The notes beneath the pieces are model-generated. The model had not been told where the DNA came from. It saw only the letters and a list, made by a program, of their open reading frames with translations, and searched no databases. A stretch of 64,000 nt of DNA from the NCBI RefSeq assembly GCF_000499845.2, contig NC_023759.2:17452272-17516271 (forward strand), given 5' to 3'. Origin of the DNA: Phaseolus vulgaris. Lineage: Eukaryota; Streptophyta; Magnoliopsida; Fabales; Fabaceae. The position numbers were made by a program, and so were the translations under genes. Each line of letters begins with the position of its first letter. The first letter of the stretch is position 1. Shown one piece after another: positions 32,074-44,178 of this stretch.

Positions 32074-33533
32074 CTAATCTTCAGAAGGAACGATCTTCCC
32101 ATCCACCACTTCGTTGTTTAGTGACACCATGGAGAGATCCAGATCAGGGTACTGGCAGGCGAATTGCTCCAGGGCGGCGTCAAACCCAGCAGCGAGGATT
32201 TGGGCGGAGCTCAGCTCGAGCTCTTCAGTTTGCTTTTTGAGCCCCTCGGTCTGCTGTTCTAACTCATCAGCTCGTTTCTTTAGTTCTTCAGTTTTCTCAC
32301 AAGCTTGAATGAGGTCTTCAGCAACCTTCTTGTTCTCCTCCTGCGCCTGGGCCAGCTCTGCGGCGATCCTTTCATTCTCCTTTCTGGCTTCGGCGAGCTC
32401 AGCCACGGTGTCGTCCCTCTCTTTCTCGACTTTTCCTAAGAGGACCTCCCGATCTACTGACCTCTTCTCAAGGCTCTCTACCTTGGCTGCATCTGCTTTG
32501 ATTGATGCCTCCAGGTCAGCCACCTTGATACGGTAGGGAACCAGTTTGCTCTCTAGCTCAATTTTCTCTTGAGCTAGGAGGTACACCTTCTGGCGTAGAT
32601 CGGTGGCCTCCTTGCGCGCCACCCTCAGCTCAGTGCTCATGGCGTCCTTCACCCGCGAGTGCTCGATTTCCGCCATCATAAGGTTGCAAGACAACTTCTC
32701 TGCCTCGATCCTTATTAGGCGATTCTCCTCTTGGAGCACGGAGATGTCGTCCTGAAGTTTTTTGCTGGAGCTCTCCACAGCTTTTGATATGATGGAGGGG
32801 AGGTCCTCTGCCATCATTCTGAGTTTGGCTGTGAAGGGTCCCCAGATCCCTTTAACCGCGAGGGGAAGGCTTGCAACCGCTGTTGGTGGAGGCGCTGAAG
32901 GAGCCTGGTGCTGGCTCTCACCACCACCCTCTTGGATTGGTAAAGGTTGGGCTTCTTGGCGTGGTGGTGATGTAGGGGATTCAGTGATGATTATCGGCGA
33001 GTTATGAGCGCCTTCATCCCCACCTAGCGCAGCTTCGACGATTGAGGCTGTTGAAGGAGGACCCTCTCCAGCAGATACGAATGGCGTGGAGGCGCTCGGA
33101 GGATTCTCCATGAAGTTGGGCTCAGTAGCCTCAACCGCAGGAAATGCAGCCGCCAAAGGTACTGCTTGAACTGGCGGTGTTGGACCTGGGGGAGAAGGCG
33201 GTGTTGGTGTTGGAAGAGGAGGTGGAGCAGGTGGTGAAGAAGGTGCCACCCTTCTCCTTTTGGTGATGAGACCATCCTCAGTTGCCTCATCGTCCTCTTC
33301 TTCATCTTCTTGGACCACCTGAGGAGCTTTCCTCTTTGGCTTCCTCAAGATGAGTTTCTTGCGTTGTTGGGCGGGCATTGTTTCTGAAGGAGCTGGGCCT
33401 TGAGGGGGCGATCTGCCCTGAGCAGCGACGATCTCCACTACTGAGTTGGGCACAGTTTGGGAGCCCGACGCCAACCCGTGGGCTCGGGCGAGCGCCCTCA
33501 ATTCAGCTAGCTTGCCTTTACCCAGCATGAGAT
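32074..33533 (-). CDS. Antisense gene of Tat element C, exon 2 (coiled-coil protein)
   Basis: The exon starts ...LMLGKGKLAELRALARAHG after the AG at 33534 and ends at 32074 with DGKIVPSED. It has a Pro/Ser/Ala-rich middle (about 32900-33300) and a long coiled coil (about 32180-32790) with repeated Glu-Glu/Lys-Lys heptads. It is the counterpart of 11844-13249 in A. The frame is fully open in this copy. Confidence 0.77.
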
Positions 33534-33723
33534 CTGCATAGTGCAAAAGTATATAGGTAAGCTCAAAGACAAAGGTAAAACATATGAGTAAGTGTGCAAA
33601 TGAGACAAACAAATGGTGCAGGAAATAAAGACCAAGTCTAGTGTGCGACCAGCAGGACGCCCAATACCAGGAAACAGAGATGTAGCACAGGGCAAAAACA
33701 TAAATGTTGAGGTAAGCACTAAC
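33534..33723 (-). other. Inferred intron of the antisense gene in C (190 bp)
   Basis: On the minus strand it begins GTTAGTGCTTACC and ends CTATGCAG. Splicing joins Arg-Ile to Asp-Leu-Met-Leu-Gly, the same codon position and phase as in A. Confidence 0.65.
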
Positions 33724-34665
33724 CTATGCGAGCCTCGAGTTGGTCCTCGAAGAACTTGAAGGAGATGATCGAAGAGGTGAGAAAGGTGATGTTAGCGGCT
33801 GCCACGCTCTTCCAGAAGAGGCACAGGTCCTTGTCCAACTCGCCCATGTTGTCGGGGCTTCTTGGCTTTCTAAAGCTTCCCTTGGAGTCTTTATTTCCCT
33901 TGTTTACCCAGTACAAGGGAAAGCCGTCGAGCAGCGAAGTGTCCCGATCATTCTGGCGCACTTGGACAAATTTTCCTTTCCAATCCTTGTAAGATTGCTG
34001 GAAGATAGAAAGGATCGACCTCCCAGCAATTCCGTTCAGACTCACCCAAAGGCGATCTCCAGGGTTCTTGGCCACGAACAGGAAAAGGAACACATCTTCC
34101 GAAGCCGGTAGTCCCAGATGCGCGCACAAAATTTGAAACGCCCGCACGAATGCCCAACTGTTGGGATGGAGCAGGGCGGCGGCGATGTCGAGCTCGGTTA
34201 GGAGTTCCCGCTCGAAACGGGTAAGGGGAAACCTGAGTTTCACCTTCTTGAAGAGGGTGGTATACACAAAACAGAACAACTCGCCGTTGTTCCCTTTGTC
34301 ATCTGCGCAGACTGGCACGTCGGGGGGCAAGGCAGCACCGTCAGTTTGTCATCGTGCTCCTTGTGGAACGAAAGGTTGGCCTCGTCCCCTTTCTTCAATC
34401 GAAGCACCGCCAGAGCAGAGTTTACTGAAGAAGTCTCCTTCAGCAAAGTTGAAGTGGCCCATGGGTATAACTTCTTGTAGTCCGGAGAAGGGATGGAGGC
34501 ACCTCCGGCGATGGGTGGAGTTGCCTGAGCAAGGTTGGGGTGAGAGGTTGCAGGCCTCTCAGCCTGGGAGGAGGGAGCACCAGGTGCTTGCGGTGGGTTA
34601 TGCACTTGGGATGGAGGGTTTCGCGACGAGGGAGGAGGATTCGCGGTGATCTTTGAGCGAGCCAT
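33724..34665 (-). pseudogene. Antisense gene of Tat element C, exon 1
   Basis: The exon starts MARSKITANPPPSSRNPP and encodes a Pro-rich N-terminus followed by the PF04195-like part (NLSFHKEHDD, GELFCFVYTTLFKKVKLRFP, NSWAFVRAFQILC). A one-base frameshift near 34326 separates the two halves. After it the frame is open to the splice donor and keeps the Trp (LCLFWKSVAAANITF) that is a stop in copy A. The role is unknown. Confidence 0.75.
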
Positions 34666-35256
34666 CGCGGAAACTGCAAAGGAAAAAGGAAGGGAAAGAT
34701 GAGCGAAGGTTGCAGAGGTCGACTCGATTGTGAAAGAGGGATGAAAAACGAACGAACGAAAGTTCGTTGTGATAGAAGACGAAACCCTAAGTTACGAGAA
34801 GGGAGAAGCACAAAAAAAAAAAAAAAAAACCAGCCCACAACGTATGCACCAGACAGTTAATGGATGATGCGAATCGGTTAAAATGCAACAAATATCAACA
34901 GAGGAAGTAAAAGGAGTACCTTTCGATGATTAGACAAACGCTGAAGGGAGTTGGGAATCGAGAGAGTCGAAGAGCGTCGTGGGTTTGCAGAAGAAACTCA
35001 GAGCGTTTGAGAAGGCAAAGAGATGATGGAATAGTAGAAATGAAATGGGTTTAAGGGTTTTTCAAACGATTTTTGGAAGCGTAAACGACAGCTAAAAATG
35101 ACCGTTGATGAAGCCACGTGTCGAGCGATTGGAAAAGTGTTTGGTGGAGCGTCAGGAAAGCAGAAAGTACGAACGTTTGGAATTCTGCGCCCGCGCCACG
35201 TAGATCGGTAGTGACGTGACTTCTTTAGTGTTTTCGCTGGACAAGTCTTCACTTAA
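34666..35256. other. Upstream region of the antisense gene in C, no gene
   Basis: This non-coding stretch lies between the antisense gene start and the polypurine tract. It includes an 18-base poly(A) run near 34811-34828. It would hold the promoter of the antisense gene. Confidence 0.55.
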
Positions 35257-35270
35257 GACTGGGGGGCTTG
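35257..35270 (+). other. Polypurine tract of element C
   Basis: AGACTGGGGGGCTTG-like sequence lies directly before the 3' LTR start at 35271. It is identical to that of element A. Confidence 0.85.
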
Positions 35271-35468
35271 TGTACCGTCCTGGTAGTCGGAAGTGATGAC
35301 GTGGCTTCGAGCTATTATGTAGGCGTGTTGAGAAGGGCCCATGGCTGGCAGAAGGGAAGGAAGTCGGGGGGCTCGTGTGGTCGCCAGTTATTAAGTTGGC
35401 GTGCCCCGGTCTCTAGCATACCTAAACCGGCGGTCACCGGGTTTGAGATGAAGTCGCCAGACGCGAAC
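35271..35468 (+). repeat. 3' LTR of element C, first 198 bp
   Basis: It matches 23922-24119 with about two differences and ends in CGAAC, the duplicated target of element J. Confidence 0.94.
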
Positions 35469-36446
35469 TGATGGAGATCAAGCCCAAGAGAACATGGAGG
35501 CCACTCATCAAGCTCAAGAAGAGGTGGAGGCACAAATGGAGGATGCCCATGGAGGTCAAAGTCCACCTCAAAGGATTACAAGAAGCATGTTCAAAGCCTT
35601 GGGAGCAAGAGGACATTTATTTTCTCTTTTTGTAGTGTCTTTAGTTGAAGGTGCTTAGAGGGAAACCTTAGAAACCTCTTTTGTTATAGCATCTTTTAGG
35701 TTTTAAATAGGACCTTTAGGGGGATGTATTAGTAGATAGGTGTAGGTGTAGTTTTTGGGAGGTGTCATAGTAGAAAAAGGTCACACCTCCCATGTGACTT
35801 GTTTTTGGTGGGAATTTCAAATGAGTTTATTTGAAATTTCCCACCTATTTTTCAGCACCTTAGGCTATAAATAGAGGTGCTTCCTTTGTAAAATTCAGAT
35901 TTGAATTTTATCTAAAGAAACTATACTCAAAATTGGAGTGAGCATTTGGAGAGCTTTGAGCTTCTTCTCTAGTCTTATCTTGAAGGACCATGGTTTCCTC
36001 AAGTGGCGGCTTCCACACTCATCTAGGAGCATCCATTCTTCTAGTGGCGTGATCATCCAACCATTCCTCCATCTTCATGAGCATTCTCTTCTCCTTCCTT
36101 TCTTCTTCTTCAATTTGTTCTTATTGCCTTGAGTTTTGAGTTGTTTTTTGTTTCGGTTCCTTTAATTTTCCAGCACCTATTTTCTGTTTAGTTTTTAAAT
36201 TCTGTTCGGTTCTTTTGTTTTGAAGTTCAATTCTGTTCGGTTTGTTCTTTTCCTTCTCCTTTGTTGATTCAATTTGACAATATTTGGTTCATCCAAATGA
36301 GTTTGGGATTTGGTACTTGTTTTGGTGAGTTCTTGATCTTAGAACTATGATCCAACTTCTAAGAAAGTGCCTCTACATTTTCCAGCTCAAGGTGATTCCT
36401 CAAAGTGTCAAGAATCTTGTTCTATGTGGCTATTGGAATCACATCA
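35469..36446 (+). repeat. 5' LTR of element J (978 bp)
   Basis: It starts TGATGGAGATC and ends GGAATCACATCA. Its first 190 bases are the same sequence that encodes the polyprotein tail in the 3' LTR, so that coding segment is carried as an untranslated duplicate here. Confidence 0.95.
35876..35883 (+). promoter_or_regulatory. TATA box in the J 5' LTR
   Basis: TATAAATA in the context GGCTATAAATAGAGG is the likely core promoter. The same box appears in the LTR fragments of B and K. Confidence 0.65.
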
Positions 36447-37790
36447 TGTGGTATCATGAGTCTTAGGTTCATTCTTGTTTAATTGTTGAGTTGTGTGCAC
36501 TTTATTTCAAGAGCTCTTTAATTTTTCTTGCAATTTAAGTTTCTGTTTTAGAATTTTAATTGAGTATTCTTGCTGTTTTTCTTTTGCTCCAAGTGTTTGT
36601 GGAAAGGTTTATGGCACTCATAATTCTTATGAGTATGGTTGCTCTTTTGGAATGGCATTATCCTTCCTAGAGTTTACCTTAAGCTTCCTTCCACTTGTTA
36701 CAATTTGTGTTGTGTCTTTTAATTTTTGAATCTTGTTAAGTTTTGTCTTAGTCATGTTATTCCATATATGTCATTACTTCTAGTAGTACTTTTATTGTTT
36801 TGATTGTTTCTTGCTTTGGTGTCATATATTTTTTCTGAATTGATGTTGATCCTTTGAGCATTTTCTTTTTAGCATTGAGTTCATACTTGTATTCTAGACC
36901 TATACAAGTTCCAATACATCATTTTCTATTATGTCTTTGCTAGTTCATCATCCTGTTTTTTTATTCCTATTAGGATTCCTCTGTTTCTGAAAAAAGTGCT
37001 TACTGTTTTTCCTTATTGCAATTGATTTACGTACTGTAAAATTCTGAAATTCTGGATTTGAGATATTGAAAGTGTTAGAAAAGAATAGAAAAAAGAATCA
37101 TTCAAAAATATGAAGTACACAAAAAATGATAAATAAAATAAAAAAAGTGTACATTCCTGCCGAAAAAAATACGGTAATCTGGCAGTGATTTTAAAAAATT
37201 TATTTCTCTCAATTGGCTTACTGTTTTTAATTGATTCCAGTGCCATTTTTGAGTTAACATCTTGAAGTTTCTGTGGTATAAATTTCATAATCCAGTTCGC
37301 TCTACAACGTTCCAGTTAAATCAGTGAATATCAAACACAGTTTGCATTAAAAAAAAATTTCCAGTAGCTAAATTTTTTTTGTTTTCTTCATCTACTCTAG
37401 TGCTTTTCCTTAGGTATTCTTTTGTGTGCCTACTTTTCTCATTGAGTTCTTTATTTTCTTGTTTGTCTTTCATTCTTACTCTTTGAGTTTGTCTTACACA
37501 TAGTTTTCCTTTTGCAATTACCTTTCCTTGCTTATACCTTTTCTTGTTTGTCTTTATTGTTTCATTGGTTTTGTGGTGGTTTGCTCTTAAGATTGGTGTG
37601 CTTGCTTTGACATATTTCATTTGAGGATTCCAAGGCCTCAAGATCAGATTGGTGCAAGAACATTATTTCTTTGAGAGTGATATCTTTTCAGCCTTAAATT
37701 CACTTCGGCAGTTTCAATTGGAAAGCTCACTGTTTTTGCTAATTTTTAACTTGTTTGCTGTTTTGTGTGTTTGCTGTTTTTTAATTACAA
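36447..37790 (+). other. Primer-binding site and leader of J, no gene
   Basis: TGGTATCATGAG begins at 36449, two bases after the LTR, and resembles the initiator Met tRNA complement. The rest is a T-rich leader of about 1.3 kb with no supported gene. Confidence 0.75.
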
Positions 37791-40700
37791 ATGGCTGGAT
37801 CTTCAAGTGATGCATCCTCCAAGCAGAATTCTCCTTCCAAAGCTTCAATTCTTGGTGAATTACATGAAGCTCAAAGAACAATTAGAAGGTTGGAAGAGAA
37901 ATTGCAAAAGATGGAGGTCAAACAAACTAGACCATCTCCTTCTATCCATGATGGACATCATTCTCATAGACCATCTTCAAGAGCTTCTTCAAATGATGTT
38001 GGCCGTGAAGATGAGCATAGGAGAAGGAGACCTCCACCCCAAGTCCATGGACAAAGACATCATCACCAAGGGGAAAGAATTCACTACGGCAATGGCTTCT
38101 ACCATGATGCAAAGTCCAAGCTTCCTTCGGTCAAACTACCTTGTTTTAATGGTTCTAGTGATCCAAATGTGTATTTAGATTGGGAGGCTAAGTGTGAACA
38201 AATTTTTGAGATCCATGAGATCCAAGATGAGCATAAGCTCAAGCTAGCCACCCTAGAGTTTAGTGATTATGCCATGAAATGGTGGCATGGGATTGTAAAG
38301 GACATTATCTATCACAAGGGTCCTCCCGTGGACTCTTGGAACTCTTTAAAGGATCATATGCGCGCTAGGTTTGTGCCCCCACATTTTAGGAAAGACCTCA
38401 TGTTGAGACTCCAACGGTTTCAACAAGGCACGCTAAATGTGGATGAATATTATAAGGAGCTTGAGACGCTTGTGCTTAAAATTGAATTAGAAGAAAGTGA
38501 AGAAGCCATGGTTGCTAGGTTTGTGAGTGGTCTTAGGAAGGATATCCAAGACATTGTTGAGTTACAAGAGTATTCATCATTGGGCTCTTTAGTTCATCTT
38601 GCAATGAAGGTGGAAGCCCAACTTGCTAAGAAAAACTCTTTTAAAAATGCTTCCAATAATGGATACTACTCCAAGTCTTGGAGAAACAAAACTTCTTTTT
38701 CAAAACATCCTTCCAAAGATTCTTCTTTCAAACCCAAGGAATCTAAGCCATCAACATCTAGACCTAAGTCTCCCACTAGAACATCTAACACTAAATGCTT
38801 TAAATGTATGGGTTATGGTCATATTGCTGCAAATTGTCCTTCAAAACGAAGTATGTACATGCATGAGGGCATTGTAGTTAGTGAGCATGATTCGGATTCT
38901 TCAAAGCATTCATTGCATTCTCATGCATCTAGTGAGGAAGAGAGTGAATGTCCACTTGAAGGGGACTTGTTAGTTGTGAGAAGACTTCTTGGACAAGTTT
39001 CACAACCTTTTGATGAAAGTCAAAGGGAAAATATTTTCCATACAAGATGTCTTATTCAAAACAACATTTGTTCCTTGATAGTGGATGGGGGTAGTTGTGC
39101 AAATGTGGCTAGTACAAGAGTAGTAGATAAGCTTGGATTGCCTACTATCTCTCATACAAAGCCCTACAAATTACAATGGCTTAGTGAAGTAGGAGAAATA
39201 ATTGTTAATAAACAAGTCCTCATCCATTTCTCCATTGGAAAATACAAAGATGAGGTATTATGTGATGTTGTGCCCATGGAAGCCACTCATGTTCTTTTGG
39301 GAAGGCCTTGGCAATTTGATAGAAAAGTTTTACATGATGGCTTTACCAACAAATTATCTTTTGAATTCCATGGTCACAAGGTTACTTTAAAATCTCTCTC
39401 TCCAAGAGAAGTCCATGAGGACCAAGTTATCATGAAGAAAAAGAGGGAGAGTGAAAAAGATAAAAAAGATAAAAAAGATAAGAGTTCTAAGCCTACACTC
39501 CTTGTTTCTAGGCGTGACATTGAAAGGGAAATAGTGGCTCATCATCCTCTTTTTTTAGCCATCCCTAGAACTCTTAGCATAGAAACACTTGTTGATAGTC
39601 CTCATTGCTTGGAAAATTTGGTAGAAGAGTTCAAAGATGTGTTTCAAGATCCTCCAAATGGCCTTCCACCTTTGAGAGGGATTGAGCACCAAATTGATTT
39701 GATACCGGGCTCTTCTTTACCAAATCGTCCCGCATATAGGACCAATCCAAGTGAAACCAAGGAAATTCGCCAACAAGTTGAGGCTTTGATTGAAAAAGGG
39801 TGGGTGCAAGATAGCATGAGTCCTTGTGCTATGCCTATCATCTTAGTGCCAAAAAAGGATGGCACATGGCGAATGTGTTCGGATTGTAGGGCCATAAATA
39901 ACATAACCATTAAGTATAGGCATCCCATACCTAGATTAGATGATTTGTTGGATGAATTACATGGTTCAAAAATCTTTTCAAAGATTGATCTTAAAAGCGG
40001 CTACAATCAAATCCGTATCAAACCGGGTGATGAATGGAAGACGGCTTTTAAGACCAACTTTGGTTTATATGAGTGGTTAGTTATGCCTTTTGGTTTAACT
40101 AATGCACCAAGTACCTTCATGCGCCTCATGCATCATGTTCTTAGACCTTTCATTGGTAAGTTTGTTGTGGTTTACTTTGATGACATTCTCATTTATAGCT
40201 TATCTTTGAATGACCATAAATTGCATGTTAGGCAAGTTTTGGAAACCCTTAGGAAGGAACATTTGTATGCTAACCTTGCTAAATGTATGTTTGCTCTTGA
40301 TCATATAGAATTCCTAGGGTTTGTTGTGAGTTGTAAAGGGGTCCATGTGGACAAAACCAAGGTGGTGGCCATTCAAAAGTGGCCTACACCGAAATCTTTG
40401 AATGAGGTCCGAAGTTTTCATGGGCTTGCTTCTTTCTATAGAAGATTTGTCCCAAACTTTGGTACCATTGCCGCACCACTCAATGACATAGTGAAAAAGG
40501 ATGTGGTCTTTCATTGGGGAGAAGCACAACAAAATGCTTTTGATACTTTGAAAGAAAAATTGACTAATGCTCCCATCTTGGCCCTTCCTAATTTCACTAA
40601 GACATTTGAGATTGAGTGTGATGCTTCAAGCATAGGTATTGGGGCTGTTCTCCTTCAAGAGGGCCACCCCATAGCCTATTTTAGTGAGAAATTGAAGGGA

Positions 40701-42428
40701 AGTCATCTCAACTATTCCACCTATGATAAGGAATTATATGCACTTGTTAGGGCTTTGTTTACTTGGCAACACTATCTTTTTCCCAAAGAGTTTGTGATAC
40801 ATAGTGATCATGAATCTCTTAAATATTTGAAAAGCCAAAACAAACTTAACAAGAGGCATGCTAAGTGGGTGGAATTCATTGAGCAATTTCCTTATGTGAT
40901 CAAACACAAGCAAGGCAAAATAAATATTGTGGCGGATGCTCTTTCTAGAAGATACACCTTGCTAAATCTTTTAACCTCTCAATATCTTGGTTTTGATCAC
41001 ATTAAGGAACTTTATCATGATGACCTTGATTTTTCTCTCCTCTATCAAGAGTGTCTTAAGGGAGGACACAAAGATTTTTTTATTCAAGATGGCTTTCTTT
41101 TTAAAGGAAAACGTCTTTGTGTTCCCCAATGCTCTATTAGATTATCTCTTGTTAGAGAAGCTCATGAGGGGGGCTTAATGGGACATTTTGGGGTTGCTAA
41201 AACTTTGGATGTGTTGCATGAACATTTCTTTTGGCCTCATATGCATAAACATGTTCATAGTTTGTGTGATAAATGCATAGCTTGCCGCAAAGCTAAATCT
41301 AAAATGCATCCCCATGGTCTTTATACTCCTCTTCCTATCCCTTCAATGCCTTGGGTAGATATATCTATGGATTTCATCTTAGGCTTACCCAAGACATCAA
41401 AGGGAAAGGACTCCATTTTTGTGGTAGTGGATCGTTTTTCAAAAATGGCTCACTTTATTCCTTGCCACAAAGTGGATGATGCATGCCACATTGCAAACCT
41501 CTTCTTCCAAGAAGTGGTTCGCTTGCATGGGATTCCTAGGTCTATAGTGTCCGATAGAGATCCTAAGTTCTTGAGTCACTTTTGGAAGACCTTGTGGGGC
41601 AAGCTTGGAACTAAGCTTTTATTTTCTACCACTTGCCACCCACAAACCGATGGTCAAACCGAGGTGGTAAATAGAACTTTGGGACAACTATTGAGATGCT
41701 TTATTTCGGGGAATCCTAGAGTGTGGGAGAATTTACTACCCCATGTTGAGTTTGCATATAACCGAGTAGTAAATTCTACCACCTCCCATTCTCCTTTTGA
41801 GGTGGTCTATGGGTTTAATCCCCTAACACCTCTTGATCTTCTTCCTATTCCCCTTCTTGACGATGTCTTGTGCAAAGATGGGGATGAAAAGGCTTCTTTT
41901 GTGAAAACTTTGCATAAAGACATCAAGAAGAGAATTGAGAAGAAGGTTGGCAAGTATGCTGAACTTGCCAATAAGAGGAGAAAAGCATTGTTGTTTGATG
42001 AGGGCGATTGGGTTTGGCTTCACTTGAGGAAGGATCGTTTTCCTACTCAAAGGAAGTCCAAACTAATGCCTCGAGGGGATGGACCTTTCCAAGTCCTCAA
42101 GAGGATTAATGACAATGCTTATGAGTTAGATATGCCTGATACATTCTTAGGTAGTCATACTTTTAATGTCAGCGATCTAACTCCTTTTTCTGTAGGTCTC
42201 CAGAATTCGTGGTCGAATTCTCTCCAACTCGGGGAGTATGATGGAGATCAAGCCCAAGAGAACATGGAGGCCACTCATCAAGCTCAAGAAGAGGTGGAGG
42301 CACAAATGGAGGATGCCCATGGAGGTCAAAGTCCACCTCAAAGGATTACAAGAAGCATGTTCAAAGCCTTGGGAGCAAGAGGACATTTATTTTCTCTTTT
42401 TGTAGTGTCTTTAGTTGAAGGTGCTTAG
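37791..42428 (+). CDS. Gag-pol polyprotein of CRM element J (1545 aa)
   Basis: One frame encodes all functions. Gag occupies roughly residues 1-330 and has a short N-terminal heptad region. A CCHC zinc knuckle ([14 protein letters not shown]) spans 336-349. The protease has the active-site triad D432-G-G. Reverse transcriptase has YFDD at 795-798. RNase H has D944 (ECDASS). Integrase has the HHCC finger from H1125 and the core D1194, D1255 and E1291 (35 residues between the last two). The C-terminus lacks a canonical chromodomain and ends with a short basic motif ([15 protein letters not shown]). About 62 C-terminal residues are encoded by the 3' LTR. The ATG at 37791 follows a long leader and matches the first gag homology. 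Confidence 0.95.
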   Translation: MAGSSSDASSKQNSPSKASILGELHEAQRTIRRLEEKLQKMEVKQTRPSPSIHDGHHSHRPSSRASSNDVGREDEHRRRRPPPQVHGQRHHHQGERIHYGNGFYHDAKSKLPSVKLPCFNGSSDPNVYLDWEAKCEQIFEIHEIQDEHKLKLATLEFSDYAMKWWHGIVKDIIYHKGPPVDSWNSLKDHMRARFVPPHFRKDLMLRLQRFQQGTLNVDEYYKELETLVLKIELEESEEAMVARFVSGLRKDIQDIVELQEYSSLGSLVHLAMKVEAQLAKKNSFKNASNNGYYSKSWRNKTSFSKHPSKDSSFKPKESKPSTSRPKSPTRTSNTKCFKCMGYGHIAANCPSKRSMYMHEGIVVSEHDSDSSKHSLHSHASSEEESECPLEGDLLVVRRLLGQVSQPFDESQRENIFHTRCLIQNNICSLIVDGGSCANVASTRVVDKLGLPTISHTKPYKLQWLSEVGEIIVNKQVLIHFSIGKYKDEVLCDVVPMEATHVLLGRPWQFDRKVLHDGFTNKLSFEFHGHKVTLKSLSPREVHEDQVIMKKKRESEKDKKDKKDKSSKPTLLVSRRDIEREIVAHHPLFLAIPRTLSIETLVDSPHCLENLVEEFKDVFQDPPNGLPPLRGIEHQIDLIPGSSLPNRPAYRTNPSETKEIRQQVEALIEKGWVQDSMSPCAMPIILVPKKDGTWRMCSDCRAINNITIKYRHPIPRLDDLLDELHGSKIFSKIDLKSGYNQIRIKPGDEWKTAFKTNFGLYEWLVMPFGLTNAPSTFMRLMHHVLRPFIGKFVVVYFDDILIYSLSLNDHKLHVRQVLETLRKEHLYANLAKCMFALDHIEFLGFVVSCKGVHVDKTKVVAIQKWPTPKSLNEVRSFHGLASFYRRFVPNFGTIAAPLNDIVKKDVVFHWGEAQQNAFDTLKEKLTNAPILALPNFTKTFEIECDASSIGIGAVLLQEGHPIAYFSEKLKGSHLNYSTYDKELYALVRALFTWQHYLFPKEFVIHSDHESLKYLKSQNKLNKRHAKWVEFIEQFPYVIKHKQGKINIVADALSRRYTLLNLLTSQYLGFDHIKELYHDDLDFSLLYQECLKGGHKDFFIQDGFLFKGKRLCVPQCSIRLSLVREAHEGGLMGHFGVAKTLDVLHEHFFWPHMHKHVHSLCDKCIACRKAKSKMHPHGLYTPLPIPSMPWVDISMDFILGLPKTSKGKDSIFVVVDRFSKMAHFIPCHKVDDACHIANLFFQEVVRLHGIPRSIVSDRDPKFLSHFWKTLWGKLGTKLLFSTTCHPQTDGQTEVVNRTLGQLLRCFISGNPRVWENLLPHVEFAYNRVVNSTTSHSPFEVVYGFNPLTPLDLLPIPLLDDVLCKDGDEKASFVKTLHKDIKKRIEKKVGKYAELANKRRKALLFDEGDWVWLHLRKDRFPTQRKSKLMPRGDGPFQVLKRINDNAYELDMPDTFLGSHTFNVSDLTPFSVGLQNSWSNSLQLGEYDGDQAQENMEATHQAQEEVEAQMEDAHGGQSPPQRITRSMFKALGARGHLFSLFVVSLVEGA

Positions 42429-43216
42429 AGGGAAACCTTAGAAACCTCTTTTGTTATAGCATCTTTTAGGTTTTAAATAGGACCTTTAGGGGGGTGTATT
42501 AGTAGATAGGTGTAGGTGTAGTTTTTGGGAGGTGTCATAGTAGAAAAAGGTCACACCTCCCATGTGACTTGTTTTTGGTGGGAATTTCAAATGAGTTTAT
42601 TTGAAATTTCCCACCTATTTTTCAGCACCTTAGGCTATAAATAGAGGTGCTTCCTTTGTAAAATTCAGATTTGAATTTTTTCTAAAGAAACTATACTCAA
42701 AATTGGAGTGAGCATTTGGAGAGCTTTGAGCTTCTTCTCTAGTCTTATCTTGAAGGACCATGGTTTCCTCAAGTGGCGGCTTCCACACTCATCTAGGAGC
42801 ATCCATTCTTCTAGTGGCGTGATCATCCAACCATTCCTCCATCTTCATGAGCATTCTCTTCTCCTTCCTATCTTCTTCTTCAATTTGTTCTTATTGCCTT
42901 GAGTTTTGAGTTGTTTTTTGTTTCGGTTCCTTTAATTTTCCAGCACCTATTTTCTGTTTAGTTTTTAAATTCTGTTCGGTTCTTTTGTTTTGAAGTTCAA
43001 TTCTGTTCGGTTTGTTCTTTTCCTTCTCCTTTGTTGATTCAATTTGACAATATTTGGTTCATCCAAATGAGTTTGGGATTTGGTACTTGTTTTGGTGAGT
43101 TCTTGATCTTAGAACTATGATCCAACTTCTAAGAAAGTGCCTCTACATTTTCCAGCTCAAGGTGATTCCTCAAAGTGTCAAGAATCTTGTTCTATGTGGC
43201 TATTGGAATCACATCA
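42239..43216 (+). repeat. 3' LTR of element J (978 bp), overlaps the gag-pol end
   Basis: It starts TGATGG inside codon 1483 of gag-pol, and the stop codon at 42426-42428 lies 190 bases into the LTR. The purine run CGGGGAG just before it (about 42229-42236) is the likely polypurine tract, itself coding. It is followed by the CGAAC duplication. Confidence 0.95.
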
Positions 43217-43913
43217 CGAACCCTCGACGACCTAGCGGTTAGAGATCGCCGAAACAAGGACATCGCCGAAGATGAACTCAGATAGTCATTTCCTAGCTAG
43301 CCAGAGGATGAGGTCGGGAGACAGCTTACCTGAACATACACGGTGAAGCAAGTAAAGTAGATCATGAAGGCGGCCGGCGAGACCACAGGGAAGGTGTGTA
43401 CGAGGGCACCCGAACTCGCCACTCAGAAGAGATCACGCTCCAAGGCAGCTATGAACTGAGTTATGTCATGCATAAGTAACTTAGCCAAAAACCTGAAGAG
43501 TAAGAAGTGGCGCCCAAGTCAAGGATGCTCCAAATGGTGACACGTGTACAGCTGGATGCGAGCCACGTGTCCAGATGTGTAACTGTCAGGAGAGAGAAAG
43601 TGTGCAGGTATATAAGAGATTCTAACAAACTTCTGAGGTACGCACGTTTAGATTACTTCTTTACGCTTACGAGTCTTGAGTACGCTGAGAGAGAATTTTG
43701 CACGGTTCCAGAGAGTTCTTGAGTTTTCTTTTAGTATTTGGTGGTTCAGTCGCTGACTTGGGCGTCAGAGCGTGATTGGCCGCAGCGGCGCCGTTCTGTC
43801 TTTTGCAGGTTCTTGAGGTGAATCACGGTGAAGGACGGAGGCTAACACGGCGCAGAAGTCGATCCAGGTTTGACGAGGCAAGGTTCTTGCGTCCCGATCA
43901 ACAGGCAGGATCA
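43217..43913 (+). repeat. 3' LTR of element C, remaining part
   Basis: After the CGAAC duplication this continues the C LTR to GGCAGGATCA at 43913, then GTTTC, the duplication of C. It differs from the 5' LTR at about twelve positions in this part. Confidence 0.94.
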
Positions 43914-43918
43914 GTTTC

Positions 43919-44178
43919 CATGGGCACAACATCACATAATACCTCATCTTTGTATTTTCCAATTGAGAAATGGATGAGGACTTGTTTATATACAACTATT
44001 TCTCCTACTTCACTAAGCCATTGTAATTTGTAGGGCTTTGTATGAGAGATAGTAGGCAATCCAAGCTTATCTACTACTCTTGTACTAGCCACATTTGCAC
44101 AACTACCCCCATCCACTATCAAAGAGCAAATGTTGTTTTCAATAAGACATCATGTATGGAAAATATTTTCCCTTTGAA
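43919..44178 (-). pseudogene. Protease domain of CRM element B, right of the C insertion
   Basis: The minus strand encodes the protease with [16 protein letters not shown] and [15 protein letters not shown], collinear with J residues about 410-510. The downstream part is at 23921. On the gag side the sequence stops at 44178 in the middle of the frame, where the satellite array begins. Confidence 0.87.

Larger units (their letters stand above)
35469..43216 (+). mobile_element. Intact CRM-clade chromovirus J
   Basis: J is a complete 7748-bp element with LTRs of 978 bp each that differ by about three bases. A CGAAC duplication lies at 35464-35468 and 43217-43221. It has a TGGTATCA primer site and one uninterrupted 1545-codon gag-pol that ends inside the 3' LTR. 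Low LTR divergence and an open frame make it a candidate for a recently active, possibly still competent element. It is inserted in the 3' LTR of C. CRM elements are known to favour centromeric chromatin in plants. Confidence 0.95.
23922..43913 (+). mobile_element. Tat-lineage retrotransposon C with nested element J
   Basis: C has both LTRs (890 bp each, TGTACC...GGATCA), a GTTTC duplication at 23917-23921 and 43914-43918, a primer-binding region, gag-pol, a minisatellite spacer, an antisense two-exon gene and a polypurine tract. The CRM element J splits its 3' LTR. I counted about 14 differences between the LTRs (1.6 percent). At an assumed 1.3e-8 substitutions per site per year this is roughly 0.6 million years. 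Frameshifts and stops already disable gag-pol. Confidence 0.93.
3557..44178 (-). mobile_element. CRM-type chromovirus B, outer shell of the nest, interrupted
   Basis: B is the oldest layer from 3557 to 44178. Its pieces, all on the minus strand, are 3' LTR left part (3557-3956), 3' LTR right part (about 20621-20971), integrase to protease tail (20782-23921) and protease (43919-44178). Element A splits the LTR. Element C splits the protease region with duplication GTTTC at 23917-23921 and 43914-43918. Joined across C, the B sequence is collinear with the intact CRM element J. The 5' half of B (gag, leader, 5' LTR) is absent, because B stops at 44178 where a satellite array starts. Stops and a one-base deletion make it a pseudo-element. 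Confidence 0.85.

Noticed and set aside
34811..34828. Poly(A) run as the tail of a retroposed gene
   Set aside because: It sits within element C, no LINE, SINE or processed gene precedes it and no target-site duplication flanks it.
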